Source: Agapanthus africanus
Taxonomy: Eukaryota > Streptophyta > Magnoliopsida > Asparagales > Amaryllidaceae
DNA length: 64,000 bases
Direction: 5' to 3'
Assembly: GCA_030015575.1 (NCBI GenBank)
Contig: CM057344.1
Location: 599,300,410-599,364,409, forward strand
The translations under genes and the position numbers were made by a program. This document shows, piece after piece, positions 46,693-59,327 of this stretch (positions are counted from its first letter, which is position 1; every line of letters starts with the position of its first letter). Under the pieces are notes generated by a model that saw only the letters and a program-made list of their open reading frames with translations, ran no database searches and was not told where the DNA came from.

Positions 46693-47255
46693 CATCCAAA
46701 GAGGAGACCATCTCAAAAGCTGCCCTGGATGATTATATAGCTCAGCAAATGCGGGCTCATCAAGCAAATGAAGCAACTGGCCAAGTCGTCAGAATTGGTC
46801 GACCATATCCAGGATGGTACGTTCAGATCAAGTATCCACCAGGATACACGATTCCTAAGTTTCACGTATACAAGGGGACAGGCAATCCCCATCAACATGT
46901 TGCTCAGTTCAGGGCTCTCTGCGGAAACACTGGAGGGGATAATAAGCTACTGCTTCGCCAATTCATCGGCAGCTTGGCGGAGACGGCGTTTGAATGGTAT
47001 ACAGAGCTTCCTAACGATTCCGTCAAAACTTTTATGGAGATAGAGTTGCTATTCACCCAACGTTTTGCGAGCGCCAGCGAACGTACCCCAATCACGGCAT
47101 TGATCAATGCCCGGGTGAAGCCAGGAGAGACATGGGTGCAGTAAGCGATACGGTAGCGGAATCTATGGTCGAAGTGCGAACAACGCATCGAAGTGGCTCA
47201 TGCAGTGGGCATGATTGTGGGAACCCTCGATCCGTAGGCAACCATATCCCAATTC
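46693..47255 (+). pseudogene. Element B gag, retrotransposon gag core domain
   Basis: Open frame at 46749-47144, extendable upstream to about 46695. It shows P-K-F-x-x-Y-x-G-x-x-N-P, then A-x-x-W-Y-x-x-L-P and F-x-x-R-F, the signature of the PF03732-type gag core. The frame is stopped at 47145, with further stops near 47157 and 47235, while a gag-like reading (S-K-C-E-Q-R-I, V-G-T-L-D-P) continues between them. The protein is therefore broken in this copy. Confidence 0.8.
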
Positions 47256-48473
47256 ATGATATTTTTCAAGCCGACTACTTTCCAGGCCCTGATTGATAAG
47301 CTAGCCCAAATGGACCAGATGGATCATAGGCCTTCCCCTTCAAAGTCGGAGCCTCGGAATGAAAAGGGCAAAGGGAAAGCAATCTTCTTCGCCAACGCTC
47401 AACAACAACCGAGTGGCCCGAGACCGGTTGTTCGCCAAAGCAACAAGCGGCAGTCCCTCGATGAGAAGTTAAGACGTCTTTACTCATTTCCCCAGGATAA
47501 AACAAGGAAACTGTTTGAACTGGTAGTGCGCAATGGGCTCATTACTCTACCGGAGTCGAGACACCCACTGCAACCAAACGACGCCAACGATCCCAATTAC
47601 TGCCCCTACCACCGAGTATTGGGCCATCCGATCGAAGACTGCTACGTCTTCAAAAACTGGGTTGAAGACCAATGCCAACAGGGCAAGTTCGCGCTATCTG
47701 AAAACTGGAAGGTGAATCCGCCACAACAGCACACTCCTAAAAGGGTGGACATACCGGGGGCATCGTGCTCTTTTATAGAAGAAGCTCCATGGGAAGTCGT
47801 TCTTTCGACAAAAACTAAAAGAATGCTAAAAGATCTCCAAACATGCCCGGCGATCAGGTGGAAAAGCCCGCTAGAGCCGGAGACCATCGAGGGGATGCTG
47901 AAACCACGCCCAACATTAGGAGTTAATAGTGATAGTGGACAAAACATTCAGGCCCAGCCGTCAAAGTCTTCGAAGAAAAAGAAGAAGATCAAAAAGCTCG
48001 CGCAGTTTGATGACAAGTGCACGGATCTGCAAAAGCATATTGACGCACTGGAGGAATATAACCAGAAGGCGCGGACCCCGGTAACACTCCAAGAATTTCT
48101 CAACAATATCCTTGAGAGCAGAGATAACGACAATAACGACGGGGATGAATCGTCAGAAGAATCTGAGGACTATATGGCAAGTGGCCACATGATCTTTCAT
48201 TCAGCGTTAACTAACGAAGAAGCTCACTCGGCGATAGAAGACAGCATAAAAGAGCTGGGGGAAGGATCGAAGCCAAAACCCTCGGAACCGTCTGATGAGA
48301 TGATCGACTTGCTACTGAACGAAGCCCGTCAGAAAAGCAAAACCAATCGAGAGCGCAAACTGGCTATATTCGAAAAGGCCAAACGCCGACGACTGAATGA
48401 AAAGGTCGAGGCACCCCAACCGGATCGTAGCATCCCTATCTCCAGCAAAAACAAGCTTAAAATAAGGAAATGA
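47256..48473 (+). pseudogene. Element B gag, C-terminal part with first CHHC knuckle
   Basis: A 405-residue frame in the same frame as the gag core. Residues 116-129 form C-x2-H-x4-H-x4-C (47601-47642), a zinc-knuckle variant with His in place of the second Cys, followed by F-K-N-W. An acidic/lysine-rich region follows (about residues 240-345). It stops at 48471. No aspartic protease motif is present. Confidence 0.75.
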
Positions 48474-48872
48474 TTCGCTAGGACCCTGTCAATAGGAATG
48501 AAGTTGCCCTCTTTCAGAGGAAATTCTCCTGGCAGTATACGTCTTGATGAAGCGGACATATATCCTAACTCCTGCTTATACCATCAGAGGATTGCACACC
48601 CTACCGAGGAGTGCATAGCCTTTAAAAACTGGTGGCAGGGATATGTCGCCCACCGACAACACATTCAACGAGTGAAGCGCAAGGCTCATCGAGAACAAAG
48701 AAGCACGACAGATGAGCGCAAAAGAGCTGCTGGCAACTGTCACATAGTCGACACCAAGAGATCGCAAGTTATCACCTTTGGAAGCGACTCTGACGAAAAA
48801 ATCGCCCCCAGCCCTCTCTTCAAGGAATCCACCTCCGACACAAAAGATGCGAAGATTTGCGAGAAAATCTAG
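48474..48872 (+). pseudogene. Element B gag-related tail with second CHHC knuckle
   Basis: In the same frame as the preceding part and separated from it only by the stop at 48471. A second C-x2-H-x4-H-x4-C is at 48573-48614, again followed by F-K-N-W. The frame ends at 48872 with no sign of protease, RT or integrase beyond it. This supports a gag-only element. Confidence 0.65.
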
Positions 48873-49149
48873 CTGCATAATCATACGTTGCCCGAAAAAT
48901 CTCGGACCTATGAACGCATGACCAAAACGTCGTTAAACTAATACAAACCGCCGGCGTTCCCAGGCTGACGTGGTAAAAAAAAGGTATGTCCATAAGCGAG
49001 ATGGGCACGGATGAAAACCCGAAAGGGCTCCGTGAGTAAAAACAGCAGGACAACCAGCGAGTTTATGAAAACCCGAAAGGGCGCAATATTGTTAAAAGAC
49101 ACTTGCAAAGTCCCCTCGACCTTGTGAGGAGAAAATACCTGCGTGAGAT

Positions 49150-49990
49150 CCTTACGACTCACAAGGGAGCAACACACTTAGGGATCCCCACAATTCCTAA
49201 GGAGAAATTACACTTACGAGATCCTCACGACTCGTAAGGAGAATTTCCCTTTGAGACCCTCACGGCTCATAGGATTCAAAAGTCTTAAGCTACAGGGATC
49301 TGAACCTGTTCTTAAGCCATCACAATCTCCAATGCTGCCCTACAAGCGGTTCAATATTAACCTTTGTATACAATCCACGGGCATGAATGAACATTTCCCT
49401 AATAGAGTCGCACCAGCGACTAGGGATATGCTCACACGGTGAACAAACACTTGTAGGTCCTCTCGACTTGCAAGGACAAAACACTCTTAGAAGATCCTAA
49501 CGACTTATAAGAGAAAACACACTTAGGGATCCCCACGATTCCTAAGGAGAAATTATACTTACGAGATCCTCACGACTCGTAAGGAGAGTTCCCCTTTGAG
49601 ACCCTCACGGCTCATAGGATTCAAAAGCCTTAAGCTACAAGGATCTGAAGCTGTTCTTAAGCCATCACAATCTCTAATGCTGCCCTACAAGCGGTTCAAT
49701 ATTGACCATTGTATACAATCCACGGGCACGAATGAACATTTCCCTAACAGAGTCCCACTAGCAACTAGGGATATGCTCAAATGGTGAACAAACACTTGTA
49801 GGTCCTCTCGACTTGCAAGGAGAAAACACTCTTGTAAGATCCTTACGACTTATAAGAAAACACACACTTAGGAATCCTCATGATTCCTAAGGAGAAACGC
49901 ACCTACGAGATCCTCACGACTCGTAGGGAGAAACACCTTTATGAGACCCTTACGGCTCATGAAGTCAAAAGCCTTAGCCGACGGGATCCT
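49150..49990 (+). repeat. 345 bp tandem repeat in the tail of element B (~2.5 units)
   Basis: The words ACTTAGG(G/A)ATCC at 49176, 49521 and 49866 are exactly 345 bases apart. Each unit contains smaller repeats of the type ACGAGATCCTCACGACTCGTA every ~45 bases. It is the inverted match of 13435-14079. Open frames at 49251 and 49596 are copies of the repeat, not genes. Confidence 0.85.
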
Positions 49991-50420
49991 AACCATGTTT
50001 GCTAAGCCACCTTTGTTCGACATCGATAGAGGCAAATGATAATTCGCTCCTAGCAATATCCCGGTTGTAGCGATGCCGATGCTTGAATCGGAATCAAATT
50101 CCAAGTCCTTTCACGGCAAATGATGATTCTCTCCTGGCAATATTCCAGTCGCAGCGATGCTGATGCTAAGATTGGCACCAGATTTCAAGTTCCATACTCG
50201 TGGCGAAAAGTCGACGAGCCAAAAATGCATATGAAATAGCCAAAATGATGAGGCAACATGCAACAAAATCAGCAAGTAAAATATATGGATACAAAAATAG
50301 CCGAAATGATTGGGCACCGCGAAAAATAGCCGAAATGATTGGGCAATCGCAATTTTCACGATATAAAAAGCTGAAATGATAGAGCATCGCGGAAAGAATT
50401 AAAAACATGAAAGAATGAAA
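49991..50420 (+). repeat. Short degenerate repeats (84 bp and ~30 bp)
   Basis: GGCAAATGAT starts two 84 bp units at 50031 and 50115. AATAGCCGAAATGATTGGGCA recurs at about 50296 and 50326, with weaker copies near 50232 and 50370. Confidence 0.65.
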
Positions 50421-50599
50421 CTTTTTACCCTGCAGGTGAGGTCACATTAACCCCTGTATACAATCTAGGGGCACAAACAAAGAGAGAACCATACCTTCCC
50501 ACCAGGCTCCATCAGAAAGCGAAGCCAAATCTCAACGGTTCATAGACAACCTAGAGACAACCTCAATATTTATCGCAATATTGCAGACACAATGTCAAC

Positions 50600-50940
50600 G
50601 AACGAAGCAAAGGAAGATCCCTAGCTTCAGGGTCTCGACGTCAACATCGACAACTTAGAGATCACCAACGGCGTTTCTCCTCACTCCAACCAGATGCAGA
50701 CGTGACGTCAACAACCGACCTCAGAGTCGTAACGAAACGGAGCCATGGCAAAGTCCCTAGTTCCAAATCTCAATGGCCACATCTACAGCCTGGAGACCAA
50801 CAACGATGTGCCTCCTCATTCCAGCAAGACACAGATGTTACACCATCAATCGGAACCACGGCAAAGTCCCTAGTTCCAAGACTCTACAGTCTACAGAAAA
50901 CCTAGAGTCAACCAATAACCTCTCCGCCGGATCAACGCTC
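50600..50940 (+). repeat. Degenerate repeat bordering the 131 bp array
   Basis: Units containing CCCTAGYTYCA and a CCTCCTCATTCCAGC-like part begin near 50608, 50746 and 50860. Spacing is irregular (about 114-138 bases), so this may be a decayed relative of the satellite that follows. Confidence 0.5.
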
Positions 50941-53900
50941 CGTCTAGAAAACAATTCAATCAACTCCGAGGAAATCAGTGTCCTTGGTAAAAACCTCGAT
51001 TCAGGGAAATCAGCGTCCTTGACGAGAGCATCTTAATTCGCATCGACCCGCAGAGAAATCAGCGTCTTTGCAGGAATACCTCGATTCGTTTCAACTCCGA
51101 GGAAATCAGTGTCCTTGGCAAAAACCTCGATTCAGGGAAATCAGCGTCCTTGACGAGAGCACCTCGATTCGCGTCGACCCGCAGAGAAATAAATGTCTTT
51201 GCAGGAATATCTCGATTCGTCTCAACTCCGAGGAAATCAGTGTCCTTGGTAAAGACCTCAATTCAGGGAAATCAGCGTCCTTGACGAGAGCACCTCGATT
51301 CGCATCGACCCGCAGAGAAATCAGCGTCTTTGGAGGAATAGCTCGATTCGTTTCAACTCCGAGGAAATCAGTGTTCTTGGCAAAAATCTCGATTCAGGGA
51401 AATCAGCATCCTTGACGAGAGCATCTCGATTCGCATCGACCCGCAGAGAAATTAGCGTCTTTGCAGGAATACCTCGATTCATTTCAACTCCGAGGAAATC
51501 AGTGTCCTTGGCAAAAATCTCGATTCAGGGAAATCAGCATCCTTGACGAGAGCATCTCGATTCGCATCGACTCGCAGAGAAATCAGCGTCTTTACAGGAA
51601 TACCTCGATTCATTTCGACTCCGAGGAAATTAGTGTCCTTGGCAAAAACCTCGATTCAGGGAAATCAACGTCCTTGACGAGAGCACCTCGATTCGTGTCG
51701 ACACGCAAAGAAATTAGTGTCTTTGCAGGAATACCTCGATTCGTTTCGACTCCAGGGAAATCGGTGTCCTTGGCAAAACCTCAATTCAGGGAAATCAGCG
51801 TCCTTGACGAGAGCATCTCGATTCTCGTCGACCCGCAGAGAAATTAGCGTCTTTGCAGGAATACCTCGATTCGTTTCAACTCCGAGAAAATCAGTGTCCT
51901 TGGCAAAAATCTCGATTCAGGGAAATCAGCATCCTTGACGAGAGCATCTCGATTCGCATCGACCCGCAGAGAAATCAGCGTCTTTGCAGGAATACCTCGA
52001 TTCATTTCAACTCCGAGGAAATCAGTGTCCTTGGCAAAAATCTCGATTCAGGGAAATCAGCATCCTTGACGAGAGCATCTCGATTCGCATCGACTCACAG
52101 AGAAATCAGCGTCTTTACAGGAATACCTCGATTCATTTCGACTCCGAGGAAATTAGTGTCCTTGGCAAAAACCTCGATTCAGGGAAATCAACGTCCTTGA
52201 CGAGAGCACCTCGATTCGTGTCGACACGCAAAGAAATTAGTGTCTTTGCAGGAATACCTCGATTCGTTTCGACTCCAGGGAAATCGGTGTCCTTGGCAAA
52301 ACCTCAATTCAGGGAAATCAGCGTCCTTGACGAGAGCATCTCGATTCTCGTCGACCCGCAGAGAAATTAGCGTCTTTGCAGGAATACCTCGATTCGTTTC
52401 AACTCCGAGAAAATCAGTGTCCTTGGCAAAAATCTCGATTCAGGGAAATCAGCATCCTTGATGAGAGCATCTCGATTCGCATCGACCCGCAGAGAAATCA
52501 GCGTCTTTGCAGGAATATCTCGATTCGTTTCGACTCCGAGGAAATCAGTGTCCTTGGCAAAAACCTCGATTCAGGGAAATTGGCGTCCTTGACGAGAGTA
52601 CCTCGATTCGTGTCGACCCGTAAAGAAATCAGTGTCTTTGCAAGAATACCTCGATTCGTTTCGACTCCAGGGAAATCGGTGTCCTTGGCAAAACCTCAAT
52701 TCAGGGAAATCAACGTCCTTGACGAGAGCATCTCGATTCGCGTCGACCCGCAGAGAAATCGGCATCTTTGCAGGAATACCTCGATTTGTCTCAACTCCGA
52801 AGAAATCAGTGTCCTTGGCAAAAACCTCGATTCAGGAAAATCGGTTTCCTTGACGAGAGCATCTCGATTCGCATCGACCCGCAGAGAAATCAGCGTCTTT
52901 GCAGGAATACTTCGATTCGTTTCAACTCCGAGGAAATCAGTGTCCTTGGCAAAAACCTCGATTCAGGGAAATCAACGTCCTTGACGAGAGCATCTCGATT
53001 CGCGTCGACCCGCAAGGAAATCAGTGTCTTTGCAGGAATACCTCGATTCGTTTCAACTCCGAGGAAATCAGTGTCCTTGGCAAAAACCTCGATTCAGGGA
53101 AATCAGTGTTCTTGACGAGAGCATCTCGATTCGCGACGACCCGTAGAGAAATCAGCATCTTTGCAGGAATACCTCGATTCGTTTCAACTCCGAGGAAATC
53201 AGTGTCCTTGGCAAAAACCTCGATTCAGGGAAATCAGCGTCCTTGACGAGAGCATCTCGATTCGCGTCGACCCACAGAGAAATCAGTGTCTTTGCAGGAA
53301 TATCTCGATTCGTCTCAACTCCGAGGAAATCAGTGTCCTTGGTAAAAACCTCGATTCAGGGAAATCAACGTCCTTGACGAGAGCACCTCGATTCGCATCG
53401 ACCCGCAGAGAAATCAGCGTCTTTGCAGGAATAGCTCGATTCGTTTCAACTCCGAGGAAATCAGTGTCCTTGCCAAAAACCTCGATTCAGGGAAATCAGC
53501 ATCCTTGACGAGAGCATCTTGATTCGCATCGACCCGCAGAGAAATCAGCGTCTTTGCAGGAATACCTCGATTCGTTTCTACTCCGAGGAAATCAGTGTCC
53601 TTGGCAAAAACCTCGATTCAGGAAATCAGCGTCCTTGACGAGCGCACCTCGATTCGCGTCGACCCGCAAAGAAATTAGTGTCTTTGCAAGAATAGCTCGA
53701 TTCGTTTCGACTCCAAGGAAATCAGTGTCCTTGGCAAAACCTCGATTCAGGGAAATCCGCGTCCTTGACGAGAGCATCTCGATTCGCGTCGACCCGCATA
53801 GAAATCAGCATTTTTGCAGGAATACCTCGATTTGTCTCAACTCCGAAGAAATCAGTGTCCTTGGCAAAAACCTCGATTCAGGGAAATCAACGTCCTTGAC

Positions 53901-54014
53901 GAGAGCATCTCGATTCGCATCGACCCGCAGAGAAATCAACGTCTTTGCAGGAATACCTCGATTCGTTTCAACTCCGAGGAAATGAGTGTCCTTGGAAAAA
54001 ACCTCGATTCAGGG
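50941..54014 (+). repeat. 131 bp satellite array, about 23 units
   Basis: CAACTCCGAG recurs at 50961, 51092, 51223, 51354 and so on, exactly 131 bases apart. Each unit splits into three related monomers that start CTCGATTC and contain GAAATCAG(C/T)GTC(C/T)TTG, with lengths of about 37, 48 and 46. A few units have lost one base. The array ends where element E is inserted. Open frames of 115-202 residues across it come from repetition and are not considered genes. Confidence 0.92.
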
Positions 54015-57000
54015 TGTCACGCCCCGCTTCCCAGAGTGCGCTAAGATATGCACGTGACAGAACCAACCATGCTACCTGTGGATAGGAAATATCTTTCTAC
54101 AGTCACATTACGGCTGTAGAGATATCAATAATAGTAATAAACTATCTAACACATGTCCATAAGCCAGAATAAACGAGTCATGAAATAAAATAATGCGGAA
54201 GAAAAAGATCTAATACAATAATAATCTGGAATGTACGTCCCATAATGTGGGCTCACATCAGGAATGAAAATACTGAAAGGAAACTAAACTAAACTAATAA
54301 CAGGTCCTCACCGCTCAGCCTGTTGATCAAAATACTCCTGGACTGCCTGCGATAAGAATAAGGGATCTGGGCCATGCAAAACCCAGACGTCAGTGTGTCA
54401 TAATATCAATAATTCTAAGCAAGCAGGATGTGATGAAATATACAGGCATGAAGTATGAACAGTAACAAGTCATCAGTAGCAAGTAAACCGTAGCATGAAT
54501 ATATATCAGTGAATAGGATATAAACAGGTGAAGTGCAGTGAGTAGTCTAAACTGTGCTATAGGGTTATCTACTCTATAGTTATTCAAAATCAATTAATGT
54601 AATCCTCATCGTAACCCATCGGTCTATGCCCCGTTCAACCCCACGGGACCACGGTAACAAGATATGATAGACTGTGAGTCTATGTCCCGTTCAACCCCAC
54701 GGGACCACGGTAACAAGATGTAATAGACCTTTGAGTTACGTTCGGATATATTCTTGATTTTCCCATACCCCCAAGGTTATGTGTGTAAGTCAGGTATTGA
54801 TAAATCCGGAGCTAATGCCAACACAGAATCAAGCAGGTATAGGTTTGTCTGTATAGACAACAGGAAATGTCCATAGGGACAACAGGTCAAGATTGTCGGC
54901 ATTAGTAACAAGATCAGGTAACATGTCAAGCTGTGGTACATCAGGTCATGTCAGGTGGTGTACATGTATCAAGTCATGTCAAGTAGTGCACAGGTATCAA
55001 GTCATATCAGTAGTAGTGTATCAGGTCATGTCAGGTAGTGCACAAGTGTCAAGTGGGTGCTCATAATCAAACTGTAACAAATATGGGTGCACAAAATCAA
55101 GTATGGAGTACTAATATAACAATAAAATGAAATAATGTGACATGGTATGCAAATAGATATAAAATCAATGATATGGATGCACAATTATCGATTAGGGTTG
55201 CATTTATAGTTCCCATACTAATTAGGATGTACTTTATTAAACATGGGGTGTTAATATCATAGTATTATGTATTAGTGTGATCTATAGATGCAGTTATATA
55301 CATTTTAAATGAGATGGATGCAAACGGGTATCCGAAAACAGTAAAACTGTAAAATGGTAATGTGGGATGTACAACTAAGCAATATGAGATATAAATATTC
55401 CATAGGGTACAGTATATTGTAATATAGTATGTAACAAGATAGGTTTGCATGCGCTAGATGTAAAGTAACACGTACGGATGCAGACGGATATTGAAAAACT
55501 GTAAAAGTAAACATGGGGTGCATAATTTGAAATACCAGTATTATATTTATTAAAATAGATATATATAAAGTAATGTAGCATGTAGCAAGATAAACTTGCC
55601 TAGACGGATCAAGAAACGGATATGTACGGTATGTTCGACGTCGACAAAAAGTCGCGACGCATGCACGGCAAACGGAACGGATCCAAGTAACGCATGAGGG
55701 TGATCACGCGGGTAAGGTACACTGTCTGGATCGTCGGCGTCGATCCCGGCTCCGGCGAACTACGAAATACAAAAAAATTCAAGAATCTAAAGAAAAGAAA
55801 AGAAAGAAAGAAAGAGGAAGAAGAAGAAGAGGGGGAAGGGATTGCTCACTGTGATTGTGGTGTGCTGTGGATTCAGGGAGATGAGATGGTGTCGAGGGGA
55901 TGATCGGAGCTCCGGCGATGGGGTTTGGTTGTTAGGGTTCTGTGGTTTTAGGGTTTGGGCTCTGGTTTTGTTGGCTGGGGTTGCAGGGGTTGGTGTAGGA
56001 GGGAGAATGCAGAGGAAAGGGAAAGAAGGAGAATGGTGTGATGGCGGAGAGGTGAAGAGGATCGTCGGAAGTGAGGTGCTCTGTGGGTTGAGGAGTTGCA
56101 GGAGGTGCTCGGGAATGGGTGAAGAAGGAGAAGAATACGACGAGGAGGAAGTGAAGGAGATGGTAGAGGCTCGGTTGAGGTCGAGGGATTGAGGAGTGAG
56201 GAGTTTAGGGTTAAGGTTTAAGGTGAGGTGAAGAGCTGTGATGGGTTCTCGCCAAGGAAGCTTGCGGGGTTTTAAAAAAGAGAGAAGAGAGGAAAAGAAG
56301 GAGGGAAAGAAGGGAGGTGACGAGATCGCGGCGCGGTGACCGCATCCGAGAAGCCTACACTAACAGCGAGACGAGAGAGAAAGAAGAGAGAGAGAGAGAA
56401 GAGCTCTGCGCGAGAGGAGAGAGATAGGCAGAGAGAGAGAGAGGAGGAGAAAGAAATTTGGAGTGTAGCGGGGAGAGAGAAAGAGAGAAAAGAGAGAAGA
56501 GACTGCGAGATAGAGAGAGGGAGTGGTGTGGGGCCCAGAGTCAGAGAGAGAGAGTTGAGTTTGTTAAAGGAGTTAGGATTTTAATTTAGAAAATATTTTA
56601 GTTAGTTTATTAAAAGATTTTAGTTGTTAAGAAATTTAAACGGTTAAATTAAATTTAATATTATATTAAATAAATTTGAATTTTGGCGGAATACAAAAAT
56701 ATTCTAAAACACGCCCGGGTTGGGTCTAAAAATTTAGTTTTAAAACATGAAAAATATATGCGACGTCCAAATTTCAAAATGAAAGCTCAGGTAACGAAAA
56801 TGCATACCCCCAAGAACGGATGCACGTACGTGCGCGTAGCCATCCAAACACGTCCGTTTCACTGAACGGGACGAGAACAAGATGCGCGGGTGTTACCACA
56901 GGGTTAGGGGTATCAGGCAGGCCATGCAATATATTTTTAAAATATTTTATATGACTTAAAATGTTATATGGTAAAAGATGCAATGTCAGAAAAATTCCAG

Positions 57001-57209
57001 TATGCAGTATTCATGAAAGTGCACATGTCTATGTAACAAGTTAAGATAATTCATAAATATGAATCAAACAAGTTTCAAGCAAGCGGGTCGGGTCGAATGC
57101 AATACTAATGTGAAATACCATTCGTACCCAAAACACGATAAATCAAGAAAATACCAAAAATAAGCAAATACGATAACTGGAACTGGTATAAATGAACAAG
57201 GGTGTTACA
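54015..57209 (-). mobile_element. Element E 3' LTR (3195 bp)
   Basis: Plus-strand ends are TGTCACGCCCC and GGTGTTACA, as in D. It contains a duplicated ~54 bp block near 54625-54725 (CGTTCAACCCCACGGGACCA), about four ~32 bp units with ATCAGGTCATGTCAGGTAG at 54937-55050, and GA-rich repeats at 55790-55835 and 56370-56560. The GC-rich leader and U3 are placed as in D. Confidence 0.85.
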
Positions 57210-57255
57210 TTATACCCAACTACAAAAAGAATTTCGTCCTCGAAATTCCAAGAAC

Positions 57256-57741
57256 AAAGAAAGAAAAACACTCAGGAAATTATAAGAATAAGTGTGGAAA
57301 CATCTGTCGAATCTCAACTTCTCGTTCCTAAGTCGATTCTCCACGCGAGCGATTTCCCCAAGAAACAAGTACGAGAGGGATAAGCTTGTTCTTAAGAACC
57401 TTTTCTCTTCGATCAACAATCGACATCGGTCGCTCCTCAAAGGTCAAATCCTCTCTCACAGTCAGCTCCGAATTAATCAGCACGTGTGTTTCATCTTGAA
57501 CATACTTACGGAGTTGAAATACATAAAACACGTCATGAACATTCGCCAAAGATTGTGGTAAAGCCAATCGATAAGCCACTTCTCCAACACGCTCCAAAAT
57601 CTCGAAAGGCCCTACGAATCGAGGACTAAGCTTGTCTCGACTCCCAAAACGAATCACTCCTCTAGTTGATGATATCTTCAAGAATACCAGATCACCAACA
57701 GCGAACTCTAGAGGTCTTCTCGATTTATCGGCCCAACTCTT
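57256..57741 (-). pseudogene. Element E pol: C-terminal tail, with stops
   Basis: The open part is 57328-57681. It has a G-P-F motif and a chromodomain-like tail. A TAG at 57740-57742 (Gln in D) separates it from the integrase core. Another TAG near 57330 (Trp in D) cuts off the last ~15 residues, which are still readable beyond it. Confidence 0.8.
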
Positions 57742-58365
57742 CTACCGATCTTGTGCTGCTTTCATATGATTCCGGATAGTATTAACCTTCTCAACTGTTT
57801 GCACGATCAAATCCGGTCCCAACAATTTTCGTTCTCCAACATCGTTCCAACAAACTGATGAACGACACTTGCGACCATACAACGCTTCAAATGGAGCCAT
57901 CTGAATAGTTGCATGAAAGCTGTTATTGTAAGAAAACCCCACCAACTGTAGATGATCCTCCCATGAACCCTTGAAGTCTAACATGCAAGCTCTCAACATG
58001 TCTTCAAGAGTTTGGATCGTTCTCTCTGACTGGCCATCTGTCTGAGGATGATAGGCTGTGCTAAACTTCAATCGAGCCCCCAAATTTTCCTGTAAGCTCC
58101 TCCAGAAGTGTGATAAGAAACGGGTGTCACGGTCGGACACGATGCTCACAGGTACTCCATGCAATCTTACAATCTCCTGCATGTACCGTTCTGCCAAAGC
58201 TTCCGTTGATTGACCAACTCGAAATGGTATGAAATGAGTTGCCTTGGTCAATCGATCAACAATCACCCAAACTGCATTGTTGCCCTTTGGACTCCGCGGT
58301 AAAGCTGTCACGAAATCCATGGTTATATGTTCCCACTTCCCTTGAGGAATCGGAAGTGGTTGCAA
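57742..58365 (-). pseudogene. Element E pol: integrase core
   Basis: A 207-residue frame with the D, D-x35-E triad visible: T-M-D-F, V-S-D-R-D and H-P-Q-T-D-G-Q-S-E. A one-base loss near 58365 shifts it relative to the upstream zinc-finger part. Confidence 0.85.
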
Positions 58366-59327
58366 TAAACCAGCACCCTTTGATATTCGGCCTTAACTTG
58401 CTGACACACCAAGCACTTCGCTACAAAGCGGGCGATCTCCCGTTTCATGCCTTCCCACCAGAAATGCTGTCGTAGATTACGGTACATCTTCGTGCCTTCT
58501 GGATGCACGGAATATGCGGAACTGTGCGCCTCCTTTATAATTTCTTCGCTAATATCTCCTTTTGGCACACACAAACGGCTACCATATCGCAACGAACCAT
58601 CTTCATGAATCAACAAGTCCGTTCGAAGTCCAGCTTCAACCTGTTCTCGAAACTTCTGCAATCTTGGGACCTGCGATTGCGCTACTTTAATATTCTCGAT
58701 CAACGATGACTGTACTTGCAGATGCATCAACTGTCCCGAAGAATGCGGTAGCATGATCTCCAACTCGAATCTCCGAAAGTCTTCGATAAGTTCCTTCTGT
58801 GCAGTCAACATCTGAATTGCTAGCAACCGACTAAGCGCATCCGGCACAACATTAACATTCCCCGGATGGTACTTGAGATCAAGATCATAGTCAGCCATCA
58901 GCTCAAACCATCTGCGTTGCCTCATATTAAGCTCTTTCTGTGTGAACACATACTTCAGGCTTTTGTAATCGGTGAATACTTCGACCCTTTCGCCCAATAA
59001 GTAGTTTCTCCAAATCTTCAAAGCGAAAATCATAATTGCTAGCTCCAGATGATGAGTTGGGTAATTCTTCTCATGGGACTTCAACTGTCTCGATGCGTAA
59101 GTTATAACCTTCCCATGCTGCATCAAAACGCATCCCAAACCTTTCCCAGATGAATCGCTGTGAATCACCAATCCTCCGGAACTGTCTGGTACGGTTAAAA
59201 TAGGGACGGTTATCAATTTCTGCTTCAATGCCTCAAAAGCTGACGCACTTTTATCCGTCCATACGAATGGTACTTCCTTACGCGTAAGCTTGGTCAGAGG
59301 CTCAGCCAAACGAGCAAAATTCTCCAC
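58323..59327 (-). pseudogene. Element E pol: end of RT, RNase H and integrase zinc finger
   Basis: A 334-residue frame beginning after the RT core. RNase H starts with V-I-H-S-D-S-S-G, and the E-V-F-T-D-Y segment is intact here but damaged in D. The integrase H-H-C-C finger ends the frame. Confidence 0.85.

Noticed and set aside
46670..46750. Programmed frameshift between the B gag parts
   Set aside because: No slippery site with a following structure was evident, and the gag has other stops downstream, so simple decay is more likely.
49251..49787. Paired 63-residue frames beginning M-R-P-S-R-L
   Set aside because: They are 345 bases apart and are copies of the tail repeat of element B, not genes.
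50941..54014. CRISPR-like regular array
   Set aside because: Units are contiguous satellite repeats with no unique spacers, in a plant genome.
51068..54044. Many 115-202 residue frames with similar peptides
   Set aside because: They arise because the 131 bp unit is nearly stop-free and shifts frame each unit. No promoter or protein family is evident.
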